The position numbers and the translations under genes are program-made. From assembly GCA_017307275.1 (NCBI GenBank), contig JAFKFK010000010.1, forward strand, positions 1-64,000: DNA of 64,000 nt, given 5' to 3'. Shown here piece after piece: positions 9,308 through 18,379 of this stretch. The notes beneath the pieces were generated by a model. That model saw only the letters and a program-made list of their open reading frames with translations, searched no databases and was not told where the DNA came from. The DNA comes from Alphaproteobacteria bacterium (lineage in GTDB: Bacteria > Pseudomonadota > Alphaproteobacteria > Reyranellales > Reyranellaceae). The stretch's first letter is position 1. Every line of letters starts with the position of its first letter.

Positions 9308-10373
9308 CGAGTTCGACGCGGCGGTTCTTGGCCTGCCCGTCTTCATTGTCGTTGGGCGCAAGCGGGCTCAAGGGGCCGACGCCTTTGGCGACCATACGAT
9401 CAGCGGCGATGCCGTATTTGGCAGCGAGCGCCTTGGCGACGGCTTCGGCGCGGCGCTGCGACAGATCGGTGTTGTAGGCGAAGGCGCCCTTGTTGTCGGT
9501 GTGGCCGACGATGAACACCTTCAGGCCGGGCGTCGCCTTCAACAGGTTCGCCATCTCGACGAGCTGCTTGTCGGACTCGGGCTTGATCTCGGCCTTGTCG
9601 AAGTCGAACAGGATGCCGTAGAGCGCGACGCGGCCGTCCTTGCCCAGCGCGCCGCCGATCTGCTCGGCCGAGACGAAAGCCAGGTTCTGCTGCATCGCCT
9701 TGGTTTCGAGCACGTCGAGCATCACCAGCACGCGGCCCTTCAAGGCCGACGAGACGTTGCCCATCGAGCCTCCGGTCTGGGTAGCAGCATAGATCGAGAC
9801 GTAGACATCCGAACCGCCGCCCCGCTCCCACTTGCCGACCCACAGACGCTGGTCGGCCGAAGGATCGACATACTCCAGCACGTTGCCGGTGAGGTCGCGG
9901 CGGGTTCGGTTGTAGGCCGTGCCCTCGGGCTTCAGCGCGCGCGGCACGCCGTGCAGCTTGTGGAAGTCCTCACCGCACTCCGCCTTGCTGCACTGGAACA
10001 GGGTCTTGGCGCCCTTGCCCTCCAGCTCGTTGGTGTAGTTGCGCACCACTTCGAGCGTTGAGCGGCCTTCAGGGATCACGTAGACCGTGCGCGTCAGCCG
10101 ACCCTCGACGGACTCGACCTTCTCATAGCGCAGCTTCTTGTCGGCGTCGGTCTGGTACGACGAGCCGATCGCCTTGCCGAGCGGCAGGATCAGCTCGTCG
10201 AAGTCCTTCCTGGTCTGCGCCAGGATGAAGGACCCGGCGTAGCGCGGCAGCAGCAGATCGCTGCTGCCCGGAGCGTTGGAGGTCAGCTCCTTGGTGAATT
10301 GCGGTTCGACCTGCGCCTGCGCCGACAGGCTGGAGAGAAACAGCGCGGCGGCAGCAAGCAGCAGGTGACGCAT
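9297..10373 (-). CDS. OmpA-family outer-membrane/periplasmic protein
   Basis: A 358-residue secreted protein. MRHLLLAAAALFLSSLSAQA is a type I signal peptide. A unique roughly 200-residue middle region contains two cysteines (CSKAECGED). The C-terminal OmpA-like peptidoglycan-binding domain runs from about residue 245, with LFDFDKAEIKPES, VGHTDNKG, LSQRRAEAV and KNRRVEL. It probably tethers the envelope to peptidoglycan; the middle domain is not recognised. The ATG at 10373 shares its last base with the TGA of the upstream thiolase gene (TGATG), suggesting coupling. Confidence 0.85.
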   Translation of the reverse strand: MRHLLLAAAALFLSSLSAQAQVEPQFTKELTSNAPGSSDLLLPRYAGSFILAQTRKDFDELILPLGKAIGSSYQTDADKKLRYEKVESVEGRLTRTVYVIPEGRSTLEVVRNYTNELEGKGAKTLFQCSKAECGEDFHKLHGVPRALKPEGTAYNRTRRDLTGNVLEYVDPSADQRLWVGKWERGGGSDVYVSIYAATQTGGSMGNVSSALKGRVLVMLDVLETKAMQQNLAFVSAEQIGGALGKDGRVALYGILFDFDKAEIKPESDKQLVEMANLLKATPGLKVFIVGHTDNKGAFAYNTDLSQRRAEAVAKALAAKYGIAADRMVAKGVGPLSPLAPNDNEDGQAKNRRVELVRQ

Positions 10374-11575
10374 CAGACCCGTTCCAGCGCCAGCGCGATG
10401 CCCTGGCCCACGCCGATGCACATGGTGGCGAGCGCGCGCTTGCCACCGGTCGCCTCGAGCTGATTGAGCGCGGTGATCATCAACCGGCCGCCCGAGGCGC
10501 CGAGCGGATGGCCGAGCGCGATGGCGCCACCGTTGGGATTGACGTTCTCGGCATCGTCGCTGAGGCCGAGCTGACGCAGGACGGCCAGCGCCTGGGCCGC
10601 GAAGGCCTCATTGAGTTCGATCGTGTCGAAGTCACCGATGGTCATGCCGAGCTTGGCCAGCAACTTCTGCGTCGCCGGCACCGGACCGATGCCCATGACG
10701 CGGGGCGGCACGCCGGCCGAGACCGTGCCCAGAATGCGCGCGCGCGGCGTGAGGCCATTGGCCCGCGCCGCCGCCTCGGAGGCGATGATCATGGCGCAGG
10801 CGCCGTCGTTCAGGCCCGAGGAGTTGCCGGCCGTCACCGAGCCGCCGTCGCGGAAAGCCGCGGCCAGCTTGGAGAGCGTTTCCATCGTGGTGTCGCCGCG
10901 CGGGTGTTCGTCCTTGCCGACGACGATCTCGGTCTTGCCCTTCTTGACCGTGACCGAAACGATTTCCTTGTCGAAGAAGCCGCGATCCTGCGCCGCCTTG
11001 CAGCGACGCTGGCTGCGATAGGCAAAGGCGTCCTGGTCGGTACGGCTGATCTGGTGCTCGGTCGCCACGTTCTCGGCGGTCTGGCCCATCGGGTCGACGC
11101 CATAGGCGGCCTTCATGCGCGGGTTGACGAAGCGCCAGCCCAGCACCGTGTCCTCGAGCTTCATGGAGCGATCGAAGGCGCCCTCGGGCTTGCCCATGAC
11201 GTAGGGCGAGCGGGTCATGCCCTCGACGCCGCCGGCGATCATCATGTCGGCTTCACCGAGCTTCACGGCGCGTGCGGCATGTCCGGCCGCTTCCAGGCCC
11301 GATCCGCAGAGCCGGTTCACCGTGGCGCCAGCCACTTCGACCGGCAGACCGGCGAGCAGGCCTGCCATGCGCGCGACATTGCGGTTGTCTTCGCCCGCCT
11401 GGTTCACGCAACCGTAGATCACGTCGTCGACCGAGCCCCAATCGACATTGGCGTTGCGCTGCATCAGCGCCTTGATCGGATGGGCGGCGAGATCGTCCAC
11501 ACGCATGGCGCCCAGGCCGCCGTTGTATCGGCCGACGGGGGTGCGGATCGCATCACAAATGAAGGCTTCGGTCAT
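10373..11575 (-). CDS. pcaF: Thiolase, 3-oxoadipyl-CoA thiolase type
   Basis: A 400-residue type II thiolase. The nucleophile Cys is in NRLCGSGLEA near residue 90, with NEAFAAQAL, the His of GGAIALGHPLGASG, and the second active Cys in ATMCIGVGQG near the C-terminus. The N-terminal FICDAIRTPVGRYNGGL and overall pattern are those of PcaF/PaaJ, which cleave 3-oxoadipyl-CoA to succinyl-CoA and acetyl-CoA. No other pca or paa gene is nearby, so a general acetyl-CoA acetyltransferase remains possible. ATG at 11575 has GGGAG upstream. Confidence 0.85.
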   Translation of the reverse strand: MTEAFICDAIRTPVGRYNGGLGAMRVDDLAAHPIKALMQRNANVDWGSVDDVIYGCVNQAGEDNRNVARMAGLLAGLPVEVAGATVNRLCGSGLEAAGHAARAVKLGEADMMIAGGVEGMTRSPYVMGKPEGAFDRSMKLEDTVLGWRFVNPRMKAAYGVDPMGQTAENVATEHQISRTDQDAFAYRSQRRCKAAQDRGFFDKEIVSVTVKKGKTEIVVGKDEHPRGDTTMETLSKLAAAFRDGGSVTAGNSSGLNDGACAMIIASEAAARANGLTPRARILGTVSAGVPPRVMGIGPVPATQKLLAKLGMTIGDFDTIELNEAFAAQALAVLRQLGLSDDAENVNPNGGAIALGHPLGASGGRLMITALNQLEATGGKRALATMCIGVGQGIALALERV

Positions 11576-11695
11576 CTTGGGTACTCCCAACTCAATCAAT
11601 GGGTTGGGGTAGCACCGCTCCCAGGGGCTTGCCAATGGCCCCTGCCATGCCCGGGCGACGGAGGGGCCATGCGCGGCGGCGGCGCTGCCATGCCG

Positions 11696-12322
11696 CTAGG
11701 TTACCAAAAGCACCATACCTGCCAGGACAAGAGCCACGGTCCATACGAGGTCGAGATTGACCCACGCATGCCGCAGCACGGCCAACCCGATCCACTCATA
11801 GACCGATACCGCCACCACGGCCGTCACCCCGAGCATCGCGAGCGTGTGCAGGCCGATGCCCAGAAGGGCTGGAACCACGGGCGAGGTTGCGCCCGCGGCC
11901 ACGCCTCCGGGAAAGCAGAGCGGCATCAAGACGGGCCACAGCATCAGGCCCGCGCCGTGGGCTGAGGCCATCAGGAATGACCAGAGGCCGAGACCGGCCA
12001 GCCCCGTGCGCATGCCGACCCGAACCCGATGGCGCGCCCCGTAGAACCAGTGGAACAGTCCCCAGCCGATGAGGAACAGCCCGGCCACGACGCTCACACT
12101 CCGCACATCGACCAACACGCCGGCCAGGACGAGCAGGCCGGCGGCCGTAGCGACGGAAAGAGCGTGCCCCACCGCAATCGGCAACAGGGACAGCCAAACG
12201 ATACGACGTTCGTGGCGATGCTGCCCGAGCGCGACTGCAAACAGCCAGCCCATGCCCGGATTGAGGCCATGGAAGGCGCCCAGCCCGGCGATAACGATCC
12301 AGGGCCAGGCTTCATTCGTCAC
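11696..12322 (-). CDS. NicO/UreH-like polytopic membrane protein
   Basis: A 208-residue integral membrane protein with about six helices. The first helix carries GLGAFHGLNPGMGW, like the His-containing motif of NicO/RcnA/UreH-type metal transporters, and a second motif AHGAGLMLWPVL follows mid-protein. This suggests transition-metal or small-solute transport, but the substrate is not known. It begins 12 bases after the selenium-binding protein gene on the same strand, so the two are likely cotranscribed. If so, it might serve metal supply to that enzyme. Confidence 0.65.
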   Translation of the reverse strand: MTNEAWPWIVIAGLGAFHGLNPGMGWLFAVALGQHRHERRIVWLSLLPIAVGHALSVATAAGLLVLAGVLVDVRSVSVVAGLFLIGWGLFHWFYGARHRVRVGMRTGLAGLGLWSFLMASAHGAGLMLWPVLMPLCFPGGVAAGATSPVVPALLGIGLHTLAMLGVTAVVAVSVYEWIGLAVLRHAWVNLDLVWTVALVLAGMVLLVT

Positions 12323-12334
12323 TGCCGCGTCCCG

Positions 12335-13726
12335 TCAGGGATAGCAGTACGAGTCCGACGAGCAGTCGCCGCCTTCGAGCCGCACCTGATGCGGTCGGTG
12401 CGACTTCGGCCACTTCACGAAGAACTTGGGATCGAAGGCGATGCCGCCGGACGGCGACGCATCGAGCTTGACCATCCAACCCTCGATTCCGTCCGGATAG
12501 AACTGCGGGTCGATGGCGCCGTACAGCGAGTTGGTGAAGTAGACACGCCGGCCGTCACGGCTGATCTCGACCATTTGCGGGCCACCGGTGAGCGGCCCGT
12601 TGCCCGCTGGATGCGCCGCCCTGGAAACGATGCCGCCGATACGCACCTTGCCCGTCAGTTTGGGATTGAGCGGATCGGAGACGTTGTACTGCTGGAGATC
12701 GCCCGTACCCCAGCAAGCGACGTAGAGGAACTTGTCGTCCATGGAGAGGTCGATGTCGGTGACTAGTGGCGGACAGGCCTTGAAGCCTTTGAGCACGGGC
12801 GGCAGGTCGTCCTCGCTGGCAGGTTCGGCGGGAATCTCGATCACCTTCCTGACAGCCCACTTGTCGCCGTCTCGGTACCAGGTCCAGATCGACGACGAGA
12901 GGTTCTCCAGACTGATGACACAGTTGACGAAACCATAGGCCTTGGTCGGATCGTGCGCCGGCCGCAGCTCGAAGACGAGCTGGTACTTGTCGCCAAAATC
13001 GATGGTCTGCACGTGCTTGCGCTTGTGCAAGTCCCAGAAGTGCAGCCGACGCCCGTACCTGGCGCCCAGCAGCACCTCGGGGATCAAGCCGTTCTCGAAA
13101 GTATCCGGCGTCCCCCATTCGCTGGTCACCATCGTGTCGTGTCCGAGATGCCACCAGGCATCGTAGGCGAAGTGCTGTGGTCCGCGGTCCATCTCCCACT
13201 GGCCTCGGACGTCGAAGCTCTCGTGATCCATCAGGAAGATGCCACCAGGCCCCTTGCCTTCACGATTGCCGAGGGCGGCAACGTAGATGCCCTCGGGCCC
13301 GCAATGGATGGTGTGCGGTCGCGTATAGCCCGCCTTGTCGGCGACTTCCTCGGGTTCGATCACCTTGACGATCGCGGGCTTCCGCGGATCGGGCTTGGTG
13401 TCGAGGATGTGAATGCGCGAGGAGCGCAGGCCCGGCACGATCAGATAGCGCCGCTCCATGTGCGGATGCGGCGCGTTGGGACACAGGCTCGACGAGCAGG
13501 CGTTCCATCCGAAATGATGCAGTTCGTCGCCGACATTGGGCATCGGCGTATTGCCGATGATGGTCGAGTAGCTTGCGGAATTGGAGTCGACGTCGACGAC
13601 GGAGATCGAGTCCGGAACCTTCCGGTCTGGATCGAAGGCTGCGACATAGGCCAGCGTTTCCGGTTTGGCCTTCATCGCCATTCGCGGCGACGGATAGAAA
13701 CTCGGGTCGGGTGTCCAGGTCGGCAT
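12335..13726 (-). CDS. Selenium-binding protein / methanethiol oxidase family
   Basis: A 463-residue protein of the SELENBP1/MtoX family, bacterial members of which oxidise methanethiol to formaldehyde, sulfide and hydrogen peroxide with copper. Conserved features are HHFGWNACSSSLC near residue 70, RPHTIHCGPEG, GPQHFAYD, FFVKWPKSHRPHQVRL near the C-terminus, and repeated beta-propeller-like segments. I see no signal peptide, unlike the characterised periplasmic Hyphomicrobium enzyme. The 172-base gap upstream to btaB contains no gene and should hold its promoter. Confidence 0.88.
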   Translation of the reverse strand: MPTWTPDPSFYPSPRMAMKAKPETLAYVAAFDPDRKVPDSISVVDVDSNSASYSTIIGNTPMPNVGDELHHFGWNACSSSLCPNAPHPHMERRYLIVPGLRSSRIHILDTKPDPRKPAIVKVIEPEEVADKAGYTRPHTIHCGPEGIYVAALGNREGKGPGGIFLMDHESFDVRGQWEMDRGPQHFAYDAWWHLGHDTMVTSEWGTPDTFENGLIPEVLLGARYGRRLHFWDLHKRKHVQTIDFGDKYQLVFELRPAHDPTKAYGFVNCVISLENLSSSIWTWYRDGDKWAVRKVIEIPAEPASEDDLPPVLKGFKACPPLVTDIDLSMDDKFLYVACWGTGDLQQYNVSDPLNPKLTGKVRIGGIVSRAAHPAGNGPLTGGPQMVEISRDGRRVYFTNSLYGAIDPQFYPDGIEGWMVKLDASPSGGIAFDPKFFVKWPKSHRPHQVRLEGGDCSSDSYCYP

Positions 13727-13898
13727 TGTCTGTCTCCTCTAGACGCGTGCTGTACTCCCACAAAAATTGGATTGGTCGGGAAAGGCGCTATCGCATCCAG
13801 CGCGGCTCGTTCCTGAGCCCGCCATCGCGGCCCGCCCATTGTGCGCGCAAAATCCGGTCGGCTCCATCACTCGAATCAATGATGGGGTGTGACCTGGC

Positions 13899-14579
13899 CT
13901 AGATGCAGGGATAGCTGCGTTGGCAGACGGCGTACTGGGCGTAGCCGCGATAGGGTCGTTCGAAGCGGCTGACAGCCGCCGCCTGGCTCTCGGCCAGCCC
14001 CGCCAGCGAAGCCTCCAGCCCGTCTCGCGGCGAGACATGGAAGAGTGCGAGCCAGCGCCGCAAGCCGAGGCGGAACCAGGGTGGCAGTCGTTCTTGCCCG
14101 CCGAAGTCGACGATATGCAGCTCGCCACCGGGCCGCACCCAGGCCAGCGCCTGGGTCAGCACGCTCTCCCAGGCCGGGATCATCGACAGGCTGTAGGAGA
14201 TGAAGATCCGCGAAAAAGAAGGCACGCCGAACAGGATGGCCGGGTCGAATTGTGTGGCGTCGGCACGGGCGAGGCGAATGCGCGACGCGAGCCCTTCCCG
14301 CTCGACCATCTGCCGGGCCGTCAGCAGCATCTCGGTGGAGATGTCGATGCCGAACAAAGCCGCTTCGGGATAGCGACGCGCCACGGCGACCAGGTTACGC
14401 GCGGTGCCACAGCCGATCTCCAGGACTCGCTCGCCTGGCGGCGGCGCGAGCTGGTCGATCATGCGATCGCGGCCCAGCAGGTAGTATTTGCGGCTGAGAT
14501 CGTAGACATGGCGCTGGCGGCGATAGATGCGATCCATCAGCTCGGCTGACCGGCCGGGCGTCGCGGCGATGTCACTCAC
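13899..14579 (-). CDS. btaB: BtaB-like SAM-dependent N-methyltransferase (betaine lipid)
   Basis: A class I methyltransferase of about 226 residues. The SAM-binding motif ERVLEIGCGTARNLV follows an N-terminal RIYRRQRHVYDLSRKYYLL, typical of BtaB, which trimethylates diacylglyceryl-homoserine to diacylglyceryl-trimethylhomoserine. GELHIVDFGGQ is the post-II motif. The start is uncertain: GTG at 14579 follows the btaA stop directly with AGGG in a good position, while ATG at 14597 would overlap btaA by 17 bases. The assignment rests strongly on the adjacent btaA. Confidence 0.85.
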   Translation of the reverse strand: MSDIAATPGRSAELMDRIYRRQRHVYDLSRKYYLLGRDRMIDQLAPPPGERVLEIGCGTARNLVAVARRYPEAALFGIDISTEMLLTARQMVEREGLASRIRLARADATQFDPAILFGVPSFSRIFISYSLSMIPAWESVLTQALAWVRPGGELHIVDFGGQERLPPWFRLGLRRWLALFHVSPRDGLEASLAGLAESQAAAVSRFERPYRGYAQYAVCQRSYPCI

Positions 14580-14580
14580 G

Positions 14581-15813
14581 TCAGCCCTCGAAAACATAGA
14601 GATGGAAACCGCCATAGATCGCGGACCGGTCGCGTCGCGTGAAGGCGAGCGACGCCTCCTCTTCGTAGCGCCAGCGCGACAGCAGCACCGGATCGAGCCG
14701 GCCCGGCAGCAGCGAAGGCTCGGCGGCCGTGCGGAAGACGACACGTGCGCCTGGTCGTGCCGTGCGGGTGATCTCGGTCCAGAGCGCGTTGAGCTGAGCG
14801 TCGGTCATCCAGTCCTGGGCATCGAGCAGGACGTAGCGATCGCGCGACTGGGCCGGACAGGAAGCAAGATACTCGGTCACCGACCTGTTCATCACTTCGA
14901 CCCGGTCGGCCCGTTGGCGCACGGCGTCGAACTGATTCTGCCTCAGGTAGGGCGGCAGCGGACCGCTGGCATCGCCTGCATACGAACGGCCAAACGCCTG
15001 CCAGGCGAAGTAGTTGTCGTGCAGGCTGAAGCCGCAGGCCAGCCGTTCGACCCGATCGCGCAGCACGGCCCCCATGGCGCGACCGCCTGCCAGCGCCTCG
15101 TACTGCGCCGGCGGAATGCCGAGGCCATAGAGCGACAACCGGTTGGCCGTGGCCCAGCGCACCGCAGGCTTGTCGAACAACGGGGCCAGCATGGTCTCGA
15201 AGAAGCGACGTTGCTCTTCAAGCGACCGTGCACTCAGAAGCTGGCGCAGATCGACGCCATAGGCGCGTGCAGCGACATGCGCGATGCCGATGAAACGGCC
15301 CAGCACGCCATGGCGATAGGCGTTGCGCGCAAAGATCGAAATGCGGCGACGCCCCAGTTGCTGCAGGCTGCGGCCTTCCCAATAGGTGCGGCTTTGCGAG
15401 TCGAGATGCGGCGCGATCAACCGGTCGTAGGCGCGGAGGTTCGCCTCGGCATCCGCCGCCCCGAAGAAGCGGTAGAACGCCTCCCAGGAAGGCAGCCGGA
15501 CCACCGCCGTCAGCTTCAGCCGGTTCAAGGCGACATGCGCCATGCTGAGATCGAGGGCCGTGATGCGGGCGGGATCGGCGGTCAGGTAGGAAAGGACGTT
15601 GCAGCCGCCCGAAGCGATCGCCACGACATGACAATCCGGCGTCAGCGCCAGGGCTTCGAGGTCGATCTCGGGATCTTCCCAGATCTGGGTATAGACGAGA
15701 CCACGAAAGAGCTTCTCGAACAGACGCTCCAGAAGCCCCTCGCGGGACAGCGCCTTGTGCCGGCGCACCGCCTCTTTCAGACGGACATGGCTCTCGGCCC
15801 GCGGATAGACCAA
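14581..15813 (-). CDS. btaA: BtaA-like diacylglycerol 3-amino-3-carboxypropyltransferase
   Basis: A DUF3419-family protein that moves the aminocarboxypropyl group of SAM to diacylglycerol, the first step of betaine lipid (DGTS) synthesis. The diagnostic motif is LVYTQIWEDPEIDLEALAL near residue 40, followed by VVAIASGGCNVLSYL, a SAM-binding loop, and a C-terminal DAQDWM region. TTG at 15813 is my chosen start because GGAG lies eight bases upstream and it gives about 410 residues, near the usual length. A GTG at 15897 would add 28 residues. It is followed immediately by btaB. Confidence 0.88.
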   Translation of the reverse strand: MVYPRAESHVRLKEAVRRHKALSREGLLERLFEKLFRGLVYTQIWEDPEIDLEALALTPDCHVVAIASGGCNVLSYLTADPARITALDLSMAHVALNRLKLTAVVRLPSWEAFYRFFGAADAEANLRAYDRLIAPHLDSQSRTYWEGRSLQQLGRRRISIFARNAYRHGVLGRFIGIAHVAARAYGVDLRQLLSARSLEEQRRFFETMLAPLFDKPAVRWATANRLSLYGLGIPPAQYEALAGGRAMGAVLRDRVERLACGFSLHDNYFAWQAFGRSYAGDASGPLPPYLRQNQFDAVRQRADRVEVMNRSVTEYLASCPAQSRDRYVLLDAQDWMTDAQLNALWTEITRTARPGARVVFRTAAEPSLLPGRLDPVLLSRWRYEEEASLAFTRRDRSAIYGGFHLYVFEG

Positions 15814-15936
15814 CCCTGAGACTCCGGCTCGACTCAATCCCGGCAAAGTACCCGCCGTCGGTGCCAGTTTGATGACGGTACGGCGGTGGATTTCCACAAC
15901 TTGACGGGATTACCGGTTAGGTAGAAAGCTACCCCT

Positions 15937-16488
15937 ATGACGGCCCTGAGCTTCACCTTGTTCGATACGCCGATCGGCACCTGCGGGCTCATCTGGAGCG
16001 GCCGCGGTATCGCCGGCCTGCAGTTGCCGGAAGCGACAGCTCAGGCAACGCGCAGCCGGGTCAAGCGGCGCTGGCCCGGTGTGACGGAGACCACCCCGCC
16101 TTCTGGCGTACAGCGTGCCCTCGATCGCATTCAGTCGTTGCTGGCGGGTGACGCCATCAACCTCGAAGATATCCCGCTCGATCTCGAAGCCGCGCCGGAG
16201 TTCCACCGCAAGGTCTACGAAGTGGCGCGCACCATCCCGCCCGGTCACACCATGACCTATGGCGAGATCGCCAAGCGTCTCGGCGTCCCACACGAGTCGC
16301 GCGAGGTCGGCCAGGCGCTGGGCCGCAATCCCATCGCCATCATCGTGCCCTGCCATCGCGTGCTGGGCGCCGACGGCAAGATGGGCGGCTTCTCCGCAGG
16401 CGGCGGCGTCGCCACCAAGCGGCGTATTCTGGAAATCGAAGGTGCTTCGGCACTCGGTGCCGGACCTTTGTTCGATACAGCGCGATGA
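15937..16488 (+). CDS. ogt: Methylated-DNA-protein-cysteine methyltransferase
   Basis: A 183-residue suicide repair protein that removes methyl groups from O6-methylguanine. The acceptor Cys is in IIVPCHRVLGADG, and the preceding helix-turn-helix region reads TYGEIAKRLGVP with Asn in ALGRNPIAI. Length fits Ogt rather than the longer Ada. Its TGA overlaps the start of the AlkA-like glycosylase, forming a two-gene alkylation repair unit. It is divergent from btaA with about 120 bases between. Confidence 0.95.
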   Translation: MTALSFTLFDTPIGTCGLIWSGRGIAGLQLPEATAQATRSRVKRRWPGVTETTPPSGVQRALDRIQSLLAGDAINLEDIPLDLEAAPEFHRKVYEVARTIPPGHTMTYGEIAKRLGVPHESREVGQALGRNPIAIIVPCHRVLGADGKMGGFSAGGGVATKRRILEIEGASALGAGPLFDTAR

Positions 16489-17129
16489 CGGGCTTCGGCT
16501 TCCAACCGCGTCGCGCCATCAAACATCTGCGTGAGACCGATCCGGCGCTCGCCGAGATCATCGATGCCGTGGGCCCCTTCCGGATGGAACTCAAGGCCTC
16601 GCGCAGCCTGTTTGGCGCACTGGCCGAAGCGATCGTCTACCAGCAGCTTTCCAACAAGGCTGCGGCAACGATCTATGGCCGGGTCGAGGCCCTCTATCCG
16701 CGCGCGACCGATGGCTTCACGCCGCGCCACATCCTGAAGACGCCCGACGAGAAGCTGCGCGGCTGTGGCCTCTCACGCGCCAAGGTGTTGGCTGTGCAGG
16801 ACCTCGCGCGCCACGTCGCGAGCGGTGAATTGCCGACGCTCGAACAGGCGCAGGCACTCGACGATGCCGCGCTGATAGAGCGTCTGGTCCAGGTGCGCGG
16901 CATCGGCCGCTGGAGCGCCGAGATGTTCCTGATGTTCAGGCTCGGTCGACCGGACGTCCTGCCGCTCGATGACTATAGCCTGCGCAAGGCCTATGCGAAG
17001 GCTTTCCGCAAACGCACCCTGCCGTCGCCGCAGGCCCTCGAAAAGGCCGGCGAAAAGTGGCGGCCCTATCGCACGGTCGCCAGCTGGTATCTCTGGCGCA
17101 CGCTCGAAATCGCACCGGCGAGCACCTGA
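16485..17129 (+). CDS. alkA: DNA-3-methyladenine glycosylase II family
   Basis: A 214-residue HhH-GPD glycosylase that excises alkylated bases. The helix-hairpin-helix VQVRGIGRWSAEMFLM is followed by the catalytic Asp in DVLPLDDYSLR. An upstream EAIVYQQLSNKAAATIYGR is typical of the compact AlkA/MAG group. It lacks the N-terminal domain of E. coli AlkA, as do many bacterial homologues. The start overlaps the ogt stop (ATGA), so both repair functions are co-translated. It ends four bases before the convergent glycosyltransferase. Confidence 0.92.
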   Translation: MTGFGFQPRRAIKHLRETDPALAEIIDAVGPFRMELKASRSLFGALAEAIVYQQLSNKAAATIYGRVEALYPRATDGFTPRHILKTPDEKLRGCGLSRAKVLAVQDLARHVASGELPTLEQAQALDDAALIERLVQVRGIGRWSAEMFLMFRLGRPDVLPLDDYSLRKAYAKAFRKRTLPSPQALEKAGEKWRPYRTVASWYLWRTLEIAPAST

Positions 17130-17133
17130 CGTC

Positions 17134-18189
17134 TCAGGCCGTGACCACCCTCAACCGTGGTGCGTGGCTTTCGGCCATGCGGCGATAGACGGAGAGATAG
17201 TCCATCGCCATCCGTCGGGCGGTAAAGCGCTCCTCGAAGCGGGCGCGGATCCGAGGACGTGACAACGTGGGCAGGCGCCGCACGGCATCGACGGCTTCCG
17301 CTTCATTGTTGACGATGAAACCGGTCAATCCATCCTCGACGATCTCGGGCACCGAACCGCCGGGATATGCAAGTGTCGGCGTACCGCAGGCCATGGCCTC
17401 GATCATGACCAGACCAAATGGTTCAGGCCAGTCGATCGGCATCAGCAACCCGACAGCGCCACTCAGAAAGTCGGGTTTCTGTGCGTCGCTGATCTCACCG
17501 ATGTACTCGATGCCCGGCAGCTCGAGCAAAGGTCTGATTTCGTGCTCGTAGTACTGGCGATCCACGGGATCGACTTTGGCAGCAATCTTGAGTGGCACGC
17601 CGGCGCGACGCGCGATGTGGATCGCGCGGTCGACGGCTTTCTCCGGTGCGATACGACCGAGGACGGCGAGGTATCCCGGCTTCACCGGTCGAGGCCGCAG
17701 GAGATCAGCTGGCAGGCCGTGATAGATCGTGTCGATCCAATGTGCGTTGGGTACCGGCCCGCGCTGGGCGTCCGAAATGGAGATGACTGGTGCACGATTG
17801 AAGACGTCGAAGACGACCTGATGCTCCGGCAGATCAAGCCTGCCATGCAGTGTTGTAATGAACGGCGTCGCGCTGCGTGAAAACAGCGAGAACGGAAAGT
17901 AGTCGAGGTGGAAGTGCAGAATGTCGAACTGGTCGGCGCGCTGATAAACGTGCTCCAGCATCGCCATGTGCAGCGCCATCGGGTCGCGCACCTTGCCGTC
18001 GAGCCTGAGCGCCCGCGGCCAGATCGGTTCCAGACGCGCCTTGGTCCTGGAGTCGCCGCTGGCAAATAGCGTCACATCATGGCCGAGGGCCACCAGTTCT
18101 TCGGTCAGCCAGGAAACGACACGTTCGGTGCCGCCATAGAGTTTCGGGGGGATGGCCTCGGTTAGCGGTGCGACTTGGGCAATGCGCAT
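17134..18189 (-). CDS. Glycosyltransferase family 4
   Basis: A 351-residue GT-B retaining glycosyltransferase. The N-terminal domain starts MRIAQVAPLTEAIPPKLYGG, a form often seen in GT4 proteins. The C-terminal donor-binding domain has AVLGRIAPEKAVDRAI and the EX7E-type motif EPFGLVMIEAMACGTP, then GSVPEIVEDGLTGF. Acceptor and product are unknown; capsule or glycolipid work is possible. ATG at 18189 was chosen since GGGAG precedes it and upstream residues are Arg-rich and unlike the family. It is divergent from the ABC transporter gene across 190 bases. Confidence 0.9.
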   Translation of the reverse strand: MRIAQVAPLTEAIPPKLYGGTERVVSWLTEELVALGHDVTLFASGDSRTKARLEPIWPRALRLDGKVRDPMALHMAMLEHVYQRADQFDILHFHLDYFPFSLFSRSATPFITTLHGRLDLPEHQVVFDVFNRAPVISISDAQRGPVPNAHWIDTIYHGLPADLLRPRPVKPGYLAVLGRIAPEKAVDRAIHIARRAGVPLKIAAKVDPVDRQYYEHEIRPLLELPGIEYIGEISDAQKPDFLSGAVGLLMPIDWPEPFGLVMIEAMACGTPTLAYPGGSVPEIVEDGLTGFIVNNEAEAVDAVRRLPTLSRPRIRARFEERFTARRMAMDYLSVYRRMAESHAPRLRVVTA

Positions 18190-18379
18190 GCACGTGTACT
18201 CCCATATTTGATGGCCCCGACACACACTTCGCTCGGCTTCGCGAAGACATCGTCTGGCGCGGAAGCGCAAAAATCAGCCTGCTAATGTGGTGATCGCGCG
18301 GCAGCCACCGTTTGGTCACAGCTCGCGGCTGGAGCCGCAAGGTAATGAACCTTTCACTCGCAGAATCGTTCCGTAGGTC

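Noticed and set aside
18325..18338. Short palindrome GCGGCT-GG-AGCCGC in the GT4/ABC divergent gap
   Set aside because: Six-base arms with a two-base loop are expected often by chance in GC-rich DNA, and no second copy was seen nearby.
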